Below, piece after piece: positions 46,563 to 59,700 of a DNA stretch of 64,000 bases. Each line of letters opens with the position of its first letter. Positions within the stretch are counted from its first letter, which is position 1. Source of the DNA: Chaetorhynchus papuensis (taxonomy: Eukaryota > Chordata > Aves > Passeriformes > Rhipiduridae); contig VWYX01000895.1 in the NCBI GenBank assembly GCA_013396525.1, positions 1 through 64,000 on the forward strand, in the 5' to 3' direction. A program made the position numbers and the translations under genes. Below the pieces are notes generated by a model. The model was not told where the DNA came from. It worked only from the letters and a program-made list of their open reading frames with translations, and did no database searches.

Positions 46563-49500
46563 CTCCTTTAAAGTGCCATTAAGGAAATAACAGTGAATAT
46601 GTGCAGATATTCCTTTTGCTCAGTACGACTGCTTCCTCACAGAATACTCACTGGTTCTTAGCTGCCTACCCGAGGATAAAAAACAAGTTGTTCTCTTGTT
46701 TCAAAAAGTATTTTGATACTCTGTGAAGCCACCATAGCAAAGAAGACTGTGTCTATAGCCTGTCTCTCCTGCTTTTCTGAGAGCTCAGCCAAGTTACTAC
46801 AAAGGTCCCACTAAGATAACTCTTATTCCTGCTAAGTTCAGAAGTAGAAGGAAGTGAATTGGAGTTATGAAACCAGTTCTTGATTGAAAAGAACAACTCA
46901 CACTTCAGATTTGTGATGCTTTCTTTCTTTATCTGTTCCTTCAATTTCTTTTTAGGTGTGATTTGTCTGGTATTCAAAACTGTTTTTTGGGGTATGCTAC
47001 ACATGGGGCTTTGACTTCGAACTATAGGCAAGAAAAGGGCTAAATAAACAACAACCAATTTCATCTTATTTAGTGACATCAGTGCTGGCATTTTTTTTTG
47101 TTTTAAAATCACCTTCTGCCCCTCTGTTCTCCTCAGGTGTTTGTTCATTTAATAAAAATGTAGGAAGGTTTAATTTTCAAGGTATTTTTGAAAGTAACTT
47201 TTCAAATGATAGACACATTAAAATCAAAATGGATTCATCACTATGCATCACAACCATTGCTTCCCTAAAATAAAAATTAATAATTTGCCCAAATTAGCTG
47301 TTACTAGACTGACTTGCCTGCTAATTTAGCTACTGCACAGTCATGGATGCATGGCTTAGTGAATGGGTTTTCAGAATATTTTTTATGATGTCTTTATCAG
47401 TCAGGGCAATTTATTATGGAATTGTCATCAGAGGAGAAAACATGAATAAGGTCACCCCAGAGTATGAAATAGTCTCTCATACCCATTAATCACGGATCTA
47501 GGCACATTTAAACTTGCTCCAGAAGTTCATTCTCCTGCTCAGGATTTACCTTATTCTTAATGTAGAAGCACTTTAAATACCAACTTATCCATAGCGCTCC
47601 ATCCTTTACTGGATTATTCCCTGCCATATCTGCCATGCAGCTGTTTCCAAGAGGTTGCCCTGCAGGGAGGTTGGGCTGTGTGAGAGCCCAGGAAGTGGGG
47701 GTTTATGTGCTTCCCTCAAAGGAAATGTGAGTAGTTTGTTGTTATTTGGTGAAAAATGGAGGAGGTGGAGTTTTGGTGCATGGGGAGAAGAGCAGGAAGC
47801 ATGCCAGGAAAAGAAACACTGTTTTTGTATCCCACCCCAAAACCTAAACAGGAAGAGTCAGGGAATTATGGTGTAGGAGATGAGATTTTGCTGCTCTTCC
47901 CTCATAGCTGCCCTGACATTGTCCAGCTTCTCTTGCTGCCATTTATGATGCTGCTGGTGCTGCCTGATGGTTTTATTAATGCAGATGTGGGTTTTTCAGC
48001 CATGCGTGGTAGGCACAGCCAGCACTGCTGATGGCAGCAAATCTCTTTCTGAGTACACAAGGGGGTTGAAGTCCCCTTAGGATCTTCTGCAGTGACCAGG
48101 CTAATTCCATCACTACTTCCCTAATGGCTGCAGTTTCAAATGTTTCAGCATCCAGTCCTTTAATTTCCTCCTTCTCCTAAAGGAATCCTGTTTCTACTTC
48201 AGGATCATGGCAGAGGTGTCTAAATGGTACAACATGATTCATGATGCCTTGATGCCAATGTAAGCCATGGACAGCCACACAGAAGGATTCTGAACTGTGA
48301 TGGCCCTCTTGTCAGGACAGAGTGTGACAGCACTCCCTCCTGAAGTGACTGCTGCTCCAAGCAGAAGACAAAGTGTAGTATTTTGTTTGTAACTACATAT
48401 AACTATGTCTGGCTGCGCAATTACCAGTACTTTAACCTTTTAGTGGGAGATAAGAAGGCAAGTAGGAGAGTAAATGAAATAACAGCCTGCTTTTAACATA
48501 TTGGGACTTTTAGGGTATCATCATGCTGTTAATATTTTTATCATTAGGTAGATAATTTCAAACGGATTTTGTCTCTGTTCCCATGGTCCCTGTTTCCAAG
48601 GTGAGAAAGGTCAGCAGCACTGCCAAGTGATGTGGTAATAAATGAGAGATGAGAAGATAAACTGCCCATTCCTGCCAACTCATCTCCATCCTTTGCATGC
48701 AAATTGGACATGCAAGGGCTGCCAAGAAGTTAACCTCCTAAAAAAGAGTGCAGCAGCAACAAATGAGCTGTCCTTTGGTGAAAGAATCTTAATGCTTTCT
48801 TAATTACACCCCTGTAGGGTTTGCACAGTTTTTATAGCCAGCAGTGGAGATGGCAATTTGAACTTAAGTCTTGCAAAGTTTTAGAGAAAACAGGTCCTGT
48901 AGTTTTTGAGAAGTGGTAAGGGAGAAGAAATTGAAGTAGATTGGAGAACTGGTATTTAAAATGTCTGATGTTATTCAATTCCCTTTCCTTTCTGCCAATA
49001 CTGAAATGGAGATGTTCAGTATAAAATGACCTCCTTACTGAACAGACTCTCACAGATTGTCTATTTGAATGCAAATGCTGTACATATCATTCCAGCAGAG
49101 TGATACTAGAAGATTGCCTTTTTGAACAATTGTGTTCCAGCCTAACCACACAGGCATGAGAAAGCAAATACCTCCTAAAATAACAGATAAATCTAATCTA
49201 ATAGATTTATTAAAATCTCTGATTTTTGCTATGCTAATATCTCTTTTTCCTTCAGGCAAGACTGAATGTAGCTAACCTGTCGTGTTCAAGTACAGGAAAA
49301 TGGAATAATTTCTGTTTGGTTTTAAGCCCTTCAAACTATATTGTTAGAAAGGATTCAGATTGAAAATTATTAATAAAAGAGTGATTGCTATAACATAAAT
49401 CTGTCAGCATTTTGCCTTCAAGTCCATGGGCTGCACCAACCTGAGGTACTGACATACCTTGTTCTGACAGCTGGCTAAGTGGCTTCTGAACAAGGAACTT

Positions 49501-52500
49501 CCTGTTTTCTTGCCTCACTGGGATTTGCATGTTAGGCCTAATATTTAGGGTTTTCTGAGTCTGTATTATACATTATCATTATGTCTATTAGCTGAGGTAT
49601 TGAGGATCTCTGCTTTTGTGATATTTATATAGAAAGAGGAGTGATTTATCCTGGAAACAAAGAGGATGTGAAGTTCCTGGAAACTAACAGCAAAGCAGAT
49701 TTTCTGCTTGGACAGTCAGCAGGATGTTTATTTAGGTCCTATGTCTTGGGACCCATGTGCTCTTCAGTTTCTCTTCCTTGAGGTGCTGCAATACTGGCTA
49801 GTTTGTTATTTGGTCTTTTCCACTCTGCCTTCATTGACGTGGGATAAAGCAATCCAGGTACTTTGAGGCCTGAGGGTTTTTCCCTGACTCTCCTCTCTCA
49901 TTTTTCCTAATTCTCCCTCAGATTCCTGAGGGGGCCAGTGAAAAATTAACTTTTTGCTGAAAAAAAATCAGATAGCTGAGGTGGAAGAGATGGCATTTTT
50001 TTTGGAAAAAAACTAGTATTTGAGAACTCACATTTCAGAAATATTTTTGCTTTGAAGTGTTTAGGCTTCAGTGTGTTTAGGAATTAATGCTTCCAAGTAT
50101 TTCAATGATATAAAAATAAAAGGCTTTAAACACAAAATATATTTTCAGCTAAAATCATTTGCCAGATTTAGTGTTAATCAGTAGTCTTAGTTGCCTTAAT
50201 TCTGAACTCTTCTGGGGCACAATACATGTGGTTGAAAAGTTGCCCAGCAATGTACCCTACTGCCTCCTGTACAGTCTTCAAGGGTCCAGCCCAAGCCAGC
50301 AGAGTTTTGGCCTCCAAAGGCAGAAAAACCAGGAAATGCATGAATATTTCTAGATACTTTTTTGGAAAATATGAACTTACTACAGGGGAATAGAAGACTT
50401 CAGCATAAGGAACATAAATGATGCAGGAATCAGCATCTTTGGTAATATCTGAGAATGAAGAACACAGTCCTTCAAAGCAAAACTACTGAAGATCAGCTGA
50501 GACCAGAGCAATGAATTTGACAGTACAGACTTTTTTTGATTTTTGGGGCCTGGAATGTGAGTCATGACTTGGCTCATTTCTGTTAAAGATGATGAGAAGA
50601 GGTAGGTGACAAGTGGCATGCCAGACTACCTGCTGGTAACATCTCTTAGAGCATTTCCCAGGGGAAAGATATTGGTGTCAAAAGTTGAAATTTTTTTTCT
50701 GCTCTTCAGAAGAAAGGCTTCAGGTAGTTCAAGTCAGAAAATGATAGTCACTGCTGAACTGCAAATTAGACTGGAACAACTCTGAGTAAATTATATATCT
50801 AAAACTGAGAGCTGCAGTAAACCCTTTGAATTTAATCTGAATGTTGGAAGTCATCAATGGATGAAAGATTTCAGCATATCTGAGCATTATTTTTTTTTTT
50901 AGGGAAATGAGAGAGAAGGAAGGAGAGGCTCCTATCAGAACAGTGTTGAATATTGGTTAGCTCTTCAGAACAGTTGTCACATTAAAATGAATGTAATATC
51001 AGTATTCTAATCAAGGCATATGAGCCTCAGAACAGTGCAAGCTCAGTTTTTTCCTTTTACCTCATTATTTATACAGATCTGCACTGTGATTCTCCAGTGC
51101 TTACAACATAAATACTGGCTTGCCCTGTAGTGCTGGCTTGTGTCCTTCTGCATGCTAATGCAATATTCTATTTCTAACTTGAAGGTAATAGATTAGTGAA
51201 TACATGAGGCTAATGTGAATCCAGCCATGTAGAAAATCCAAGGTTTGTCTTACACAGGCCAGCTTCTGAGCATTCTTCATTTAAAATTCAATTTAAATGA
51301 TTTCTAATTTAAGTGTCTACTTTGTTTTCTGCCTTTCAGCTTTGATGCACTTTTTTTTTCGTTTTTGGAAAAACTTGATGTTTTCTGTTAGAGGGTGAGG
51401 ATGGATGATCATGCTGTTTGCATTTGTCAGCTAATTGTTTCTACCCTTGTCATTCTTTTTATGAATAGAAGGTCTGTTGTAGTGATGTATGAAGTATTTG
51501 TCTTGATTAGGATTTCAAATAGACTTTCAGTGCCTTTTCTGGACAGGGAATGTAGATTTCTGCATTTAGCTTTTCCTGCTCTTTCTGGCATGGCTGCACA
51601 GATTGTGGTGCAGTCCAAAAACATGACAAGAAACCGCACATGCACTATTCCTCAATTCTGCTCTAATTCCCCTTTTTTTCTGAACACAGAGGGGTGGGTG
51701 ATGTTGTGAAACTTGTGTACAGCCTTCTGGGCTCAATGAGAATATAACAGGCTGCTAGAGGTGATTCTATTCCTGTTTTCAAAGTGAAAGAAGGGGCCAT
51801 CATAAGGTCTTTTAGGAGATCAAGTAGGTTGATTTAATGATGTAATCAAACCATAGCTGCCACAGTGGGCATAAAATATTAATAGTCTCTAGGTCCTTAA
51901 GCCCTGGATGTGAAAAGTTGTGTACCAAAGTATTCAGATCAGCAAGTGCCACCTGGTGCTTACCAGAGGGAGGAGAGTGGAAAAAGGGTAAATTCTGGGG
52001 ATGCCTAAGGGTGGGAAATGGCCAGAGGACAGCAGGCACCCCACTGGTGGGGTTGGGATTGAACTTGCTTTGGGCATGCAGGACATGACTAGAGCTGGGT
52101 GATGCTGGCCCCAGTGATCTCCCTGTCCTGCTTCTTCCCATGGTTGAGGATCAGTGGTCCTTGCACAGGTGCCACATCTGCAGTAGTTGCTAATTGTTCC
52201 CACACTGTGTGGTTCACAGATGCCAAGTCACAAGCTCAAATTTGTTTGAGTGGTCTTGGCAAATTAGGAAGGCAGAATAATATCCACAGGATGGAAGAAT
52301 GTTGGGTTGCTGCTGATATTTTGGCATTAGGCTGGGGGTGTCAAGTAGAGAATAGCCCTTCTTTTTGACCCTGAGACTAGGCACTGCAGTTACATGTAGA
52401 GTCAGCTAAGGTACAGCTCTCCTTCCGATTTGCTTTTTACAGTTTTTAGACTTTGCATTTTTTTGCTTAATTTCTTCTTCAAGGATTGCTTGTGTTGAGA

Positions 52501-55500
52501 AAAAGAAACCATAATTTTAAAATGTATATCTGTTTGCTTTGGGCTAATCTCAGGATGATATACAATAGCTTGAGGATCTGAGAAATAAGGCATTAGTCAG
52601 TAATATCCTTCTGTTCCTTTATATGTTATAAGAAGATTCATATCTCCCTTATTATATCTCCATACATTTGTATTTTAAATATGATTTTCTCTTTAACTCT
52701 TTCTATTATTCACAATGCTTTGGTATCTGTGTGTCAAAGAGTTGCAGAAAAAAAACCCCACAGTGCAACTGAGGGCAAGTATTTTTTTCCAATTTTTTCA
52801 ATGTGTTGATTTTTGAGACAATTGGTTTTACAGCTTTGGCCCTACCACTTGTAAACTTGGAAAGTTAAAATTATTCTTGGTAGAGAAGAGTGGGGAGAGA
52901 ATCTAAACATTGTTCCTTCTCTTTCCTAAGAAAAATAGAGCAAATGATAAAGAGTTCTTAGCTTTTGTTTCTTACATTTCTAACCACACTTAACTTTTCA
53001 TAACTCCTCAAATTTGCAGAGATTACACAGTGGAAAAGTTATTTTGATTTTTTTCTCTTGGAGTCCTTCAGTATTGAAAGGATTTAAAAAAGCTAGAGTG
53101 AAAGGTGAACATGCAAAAGATCCATCTGTGTGTTTGTGAAAAGAGAAGTCTTCTTTCTGATGCTCTCTATATTCTGGGAGAGTAGAAATATTATAAAGAT
53201 GGTGTAGCTAATTCTAGAACATGCCTGTTTTTGGGAACCAGTTCCAGATGAAAATTTCCTTGCGAAACAACGTAAGTGAAGCCTCCTTAAAGTCATGCTC
53301 AAAAAATAGATTTGAGTGACCTGTGGAAAAGAGTGGTCCAAAAATTTTTTTGTTTGTTCCATGGCAAAACTCTTGACCCACTCAGTTGAGCAACATCTTG
53401 CAGCTGCCACCATCAGCTATAAGGGTTATCAAGGAAAGTGACCCAAACCCCTGGGGCTTTTTGCTTCAGCTGCTGCCACAGATTGCTGCAGCTCCTCAGA
53501 AAAACAGGAAAAAGAAAGCTGCCAGTCCTGAGGCTCATATGCAAAGGTTTGGCCCATGGATAGTCAACACACAGCCTCATCTCTCTGTGGAGGAATGTGC
53601 TCTGCTGTGAGAGCTGGTGGGGCAAGCAGCTGTGACTGGGATGTGGGAGAAGTGGATTTTGTTGGTCAGGTTTGGGACATGCCACTGGAATGTGCTTATT
53701 AGGGTTCTCCCAAAAAGCAGCAAGGTTTCAGCATTTTACCCCAGCCAGAGAAGCTGTGTTTATTTGAAGTCTCAACAGCATATTTCTGTGTTCTACAGGA
53801 GGAATTTTAGCTTGTGGCCTCTTGGTTATTAAGACTTCCAGTCTGTAAAACACTAGGGATTTTGAGAATCAAAATAAACTCCCCTGCAGTGCTTCCAGGT
53901 CTAAGGTCTTGTATCTTGTATCTCAGATGGAGATGTGAATTGAGTCTTGAGTTGAAATGTTACTATCACAACTGAGAGAGCTACTATATCACTCAGCCTG
54001 ACACCAGAGGGAAAAGACCAATCACTTTAGAATTAAGATGCTTGAATGAGAAAGAGCACATGGGCCAGGAATGATTGACATTCAGATATATTTTTTTTGC
54101 TCCATTGGCTGATACCTGAGAAGTTCCCTGGGCTTAGAAAAATAAGGGTCACTGAAGAACATGTCTCAAGGCTGCTGCTCCCCCATCATATATGGGTAGG
54201 ATAATGAATTTCCATACTCTGGAGAATAAGATGCTGTATTTAAACTTTTTAAAGCATGAACTGATTTGTACAACAGCGGCCTCCTTTTAGCTAATGACAG
54301 GGTAGAATGTCTTTGGTGACACTTGCTGGAAAAAGTAGGCTAAACATTAAATAGTTTTACAAAAAAGAAGACCCTAATCTCCACAAGCAGCCGATTGAAT
54401 CTGTCATGCCAGATCCTAATCTAATAGTGCACTGGGAATCCTGCACCAATACAGCTCGGCATCCCATGTACAGCCTGGAGGGTCTGGGTTTATTATTAAG
54501 TTATGTTCAATAAAACATGTCAGAGTGGATTCCTTTTCAGGAGACGATTTATAGGCACAAAGTCTAGGGTTTGCAGCAGTTCCATGAAATACAGTTTTTC
54601 GAATGTATCTTAAAAAGTTAATGCAGTTAAGATTTCACTCAGACAGTTTATGGAGCCTCTGAAAATAAATTTAGTTTCAATAGAATGACATCTCTCATAA
54701 AAGCCAAATCCGTCCTTCTTGAAATTCAGTTTTTGAAATGAAAGTTGACAATGGCTTGTACTATCAGAAGTATCTCTGCTAGTTCAGTCTCAGTCACTGT
54801 GTGACTTAACCTTCTTTCAGGCTGCAGAAGACAAAAGGTCACAGAGAGAACAGCATTTCTCTCCCACATCAGAGCTCGCATTGGCTCTCATTAAGAAATT
54901 CTCTTAGTACTCTCATCTTGGCTTTATCAAGGCCAGCTGTGACCTGTGTAATGAACCTGGGCAGGACCTACAAGGAGGGGACGTAGAGTGGAGGGTAGAT
55001 GACAGATAATAGCATGCATGGAAGCCCAGCAGAATCACCTAATGCATGAGTATCATTTGTCTGAATGAAATTTCTTCATCTGGTAATTCTATAGCTGGAG
55101 GGTATTTTGTGTTTCAGTCGTATTGACTAGCACACAGCAGGTTCCTATGAAGACATCAAATGAAAATCTGAACTTTAACCTGCCTTTGTTTGGTTGACTT
55201 GAATCTACCTCTTAAATGAATGTTTGATATTTTCCCCCGTGTTTTTCTAAGAATTTCTTTACTTTTTTTTTTTCCCCTACTTGGAAATAGTCCTAGTTAC
55301 AGGTGTTAACGATCACATTAAAATCACATTTTAGCTATTTTAGATATTGTGGTTTCTGAATAATCTGTGCTTCCTAAGCCAAATTTTTCCAGTGTGTTAG
55401 TCCAATAATTTGAACATCAAAAGTTTGAAACTCTGACATACTTCTTGTTTGCCAGAAAAAGATGGTATCCAAGTCAAAATTAGAGTCTGTGTGTGCTTCT

Positions 55501-56030
55501 CAAGCACTTCAGTAGTAGTTCCAGAAGAATCCCCTTTGACTTGCTACAAAGAATAAGTTTTTGGTAGGTTTTACATCAAATTCCACAAAGTGTACAACTT
55601 CTAAAAACTGTATTTGGTTTGTGTCATAATTTGGTTTCTAGACTGGCATTTAAAAATTTAATTTCAAAATTACATGCCTGTAAAACACTGAATAAAAAGC
55701 AAAAACAGGAGACGTTTTTTCCACATTTGTTTTAGCCTACATGGAAGTATGAATTAAGGGATCCTTTATTATTAGTGATATTTAATATTCTTCACTGCCG
55801 ATGCACATATGTCAAAACATAGATATTCTCTTTCATGCCTTTCATTACTGATCCTGCTGAGAAGCTGTTGTTCTCCTGTGCATCAAACATGCACTTGGGT
55901 ATTTCATAAGGAGGAGGAAAGTATTTGTACATTTTTGACACTTCTAAAGTTGTTAAAGCACTTCACAGCATCTTGCTGTTGATATCATCATCAGAGGACC
56001 AGGACAGCTTTTTAGCAGCTATTGATATGA
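46563..56030. other. Unique AT-rich DNA, no gene seen
   Basis: The longest stretch without a recognised element (about 9.5 kb). Frames are at most 131 codons, with no recognisable domain or paired splice signals. Confidence 0.5.
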
Positions 56031-56702
56031 TGTGACAGGATGTCTCACCCCTGACAGAGCAGAAGCTTATCTGCTTCCCCCAGGGCTAGGTCAGGCCAGA
56101 ATAAGCCTGCCTTGTGGTGAATTATCTCGGCTGAAAACATCCTTAGTCAGCAATAAACATCCTGCTTTGAATGCATGAGAAAGGATAAGCTAAAATTTGT
56201 GACTGACAGACACAGCACTTTTACAAACTATAAAAGATCACTATAATATTCATAAAATCAGAAATCTTACACACTTTCTGAGTATGTGAGGAGTTCACGT
56301 CGAAAGCCAAGACATCCGCCTCAAGTTACTTTCCTGGGAATTGAGAGAAGGGAGACCCTTTGCACACCACCGTCATTTGTTGGTAAGTGACATTGGCTCC
56401 TAATTTATGCTATTTCTTTGCTAGCTGTAATATAGGTACCTTTATTATGGAGCACTGTCTTATGAACCTACTAGTGGTGTTTCTTTTGTTTATCCTGTAT
56501 AGTAAGAAGCCTGTTAAAGCCTTACATCTGTTTTTCATTGTGTCTATTCAATAAATAATTCATGTTGTAATACACCTGATTGGTCATTATTAAGAACTTG
56601 AGAGTGAGAGTGGGTTTTGGGGTGCTGGCCACCTCAATAAAACTGCTGCCTACTGCCAGAAACCTGGGCAAAGGCAGGGGCCGTCTAAACTCTCCCCTCT
56701 CA
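56031..56702 (+). mobile_element. ERV LTR, diverged second copy of the 24199 family
   Basis: A plus-strand LTR of about 672 bases from TGTGACAGGATGTC to CCCCTCTCA. TATA box CTATAAAAG at 56228-56236, splice-donor-like GGTAAGTGACATTGG at 56382, AATAAA at 56550-56555 and again at 56636-56641. The order and spacing of these landmarks match 24199-24900, and the 3' half aligns well, while U3 is diverged. No perfect target-site duplication is seen. Confidence 0.82.
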
Positions 56703-59700
56703 ATTTGTAACATACGAGATCTTGAAATAATTCAATAACTATGTTGAATAGAATCATTGCATTTGAATGATTCAAAATAATATTTCTTAGTGAATTTCTT
56801 TTTATATGTGTTGAACTCTCCCAAAGAATGTCACTGCGTAAGCATATAAAAGCATTTGTAAGACAAAAACTGTGGGTTCTTATCTCACTAGAGAAAAAAT
56901 GTTATAGAAGCCTTCTGAAGTGCTATCACAATGTGATAAATATTAGCTTGCTTATAAATTTTAACTTTCCTACGTTTATGAAGAGCAATCATATTTAGGA
57001 AGAAAATGCATAATTCCATGCCCAAATTCCATTGTCTGTAGCAAATTTCTGTATTTTTAATTATTTTGGCACATTCATGTTTTTTACACATATTATAAAA
57101 AGCATAACTTTTTATTTACATTTCATTATTTTGCCTGAAATTGGAAGTAATTTGTGCCAGTTGGAAATCAAGCATGAAGAGCATGTACAGTTCTGAAACT
57201 GGAGTATGGACTAAGAATAGCAGTATGGAGAGCAATTGCTTTTGTGTAACAACCTTTGTTTGCTGAGCATTACCTTACAGTGATATATTCAATATGCTCT
57301 TTGGCTGGTATTTGAAGTAGGGAACGAGGCGCTCCCTGGAAGTGGATTTTCTTTTTTGACAGCCAATTTATAGGAATTAATTTGATAAGCACAGCAGCTG
57401 TAGCTGTCTCTTAATTCCTTAATCTTAGAGTAAGAATTAGAAATGGATTAGTCAGAGATAAATATATCTTACGACATTTTCTCCTGAGAAAAACCCTTTA
57501 AAAATATTGCATTCTCGTAGCAGGACTGGCCAGCACAGTGATGAAAGCAATTTTCCATTGCCGGAGGGAATTGTCCATGGTGACTGAATGGAAAGGATAA
57601 ATGTTAGCTAATATTAAAAATGATGAATAAAATTTTGACTATAGGCATAAATATAGTTTTGTGGGCTGATCTAAGGGTGCCTTGACCCCAGGAATAAGGG
57701 TGTCTATACATTCTGTCTGGTGTGAACTTACTACAGATGTCAGCCAAAGATCAGGAAAATGGGAAGCATTTCTTTGGGAAGCAATGTGTTGTGCATTGTT
57801 GGTGAGGGTTTATTGTCTTTCATGATGTGATGCTTCCTGTACCAGTATTATATTTCAAGTGTGGCATGAAACATGTTTTTAATTAAATGAATTATTTGGG
57901 AATATGCACACTACGGTTGTTCAAGAATTTCCAAAGTGTGCAAAATTTTTTTTCCTCTATTAAACAAGTCATCACTGAATTCATAACTGAAATTAATTTC
58001 TGAAATCTCTTTGTTTTACTTTAAGTGAATTTACTGTGAAGGAAAAGTTCTGTAGTGACCACAATTGAGGTACTTTTTTGGATACACTTGATTTAACCAC
58101 CTGTAACCATCTGTTTATTTATTCATCTAATCAGGATGACAAGTTAATAGGGCTCTTTGCCTTTGATGGCCTTTGCTGAGATAACCAGGAAGGCTCTTGG
58201 AAAGTGATTTGATGGTTTCGCCAATATGGAGGTTGTTCCCTAGAGACTAGCCTGAGATTTCTATTTCTCACAAATGAAATTAGCGGATTAATTTTTTTTT
58301 TGCTGGATGAAGGACTAGAACAAATTCATATGAAAGATTCAGCAGTTTTTGGTGGTTTAAAGGAGGCCATATTTCTGCTATTTGAAAACAGATTAAGCAA
58401 GCACTGTGAAGCACTGTGAAGCACTGTGAAGCCAATCTGTTTTATTATCCTTACCAGCAAACACAACATTTATGCAGTCACAAAATTGCTAACAATGTAC
58501 TATGTACGGAGTTGAGGACAGTAGAGCTTTGTGTTTTTCTGGGTTTACCTTTCTGCCTTGTTTAAAGACCATTGTGAAAGAGCTCTGAGGGGAATCCCAT
58601 CATCTTTCACTGAAAAAGTGAAAGCTTTGATATGAGTCCTGAAAGGGGAGAACTGGATAGCTTATTTATTTGTAAGTTTGGCTTGGAATAAGATAAAGAT
58701 TATATTGAGCACAAGTCTATTACGTGTTTATGGATGCTAGATGGCTTTTTTTTTTTTTAAATTAAATTGATTTGCAGAAATGAAGTTTCCTCAGAAGCAC
58801 TCTCAACAAGGTGCATGATGCAACGCAAGAGCTTTCTGCAGCCTTTAAACTCAGTTTCCTGTTAAATAGGTGAGGAGATTGTCTGTGTTCCACCAGTGAG
58901 GTGCTAAATCTTTGACGAAACCTTAGTGTTTGGAATAATCACACATTACATCCATTTGCAAGATTTGTGTGGTAACATTTAGCAAGCTCCATATTCCTTC
59001 TATCCTTTCTGTTTCTAGGCAGGCTGGGTTTTTTTGTTGTGGAACCAGAGTGGAGAACTCTGAGCAGCCTCTCTTTACAGAAAAGCTGGTCATCTGCTCT
59101 TCCATGCACACAGTGATGCATTTGTGCCTGCCTTTGGCTCTGGGAGGGGAGCTGGTGCTCCTCACCACCTCTTTCAGGTGATTTTAGTGTAGGTTTTGCA
59201 ACAAACACTTGTAGAACTTGGATCTGTCTAAGCAAGATCAATATCTTGTGTGTGCATGTGTATTCCCATGAATTTCTTTGTTCTGTTTGACTGTTACTTA
59301 ATCATATTTACTTTTTTAAATTAAATATATCAGTGTTCTGTATCTTTGAAGAAAATAGATGGGTTTTTTTTTTTTGTTCCTAATTCCTGTTCAATTACAA
59401 TTTTAACAAAACACTTGGAAAGAAGAAGTGTACTCTCCCCCTCATTCCTGGGTACAATGGGTCCAACCCATTTCTAGGCTCATTATGTTTCCATGAAAAG
59501 AGATGAAGTTGCTCATCTCACTCATGTGGAGTGGTAACTTTGCAGAAATCAGTTGCAATATTAATGAAGAATTAAGGAAGGCTGGCGGGAGAAGGTGAAG
59601 TGCAGTTTAAAGATTTAGCTGGGTCTTATAATAATCATATTGTTTGTTCTCCACAGCCTAAGTGGCTGAATGCAGAGGTACCCATGATTGAAAAATGATG

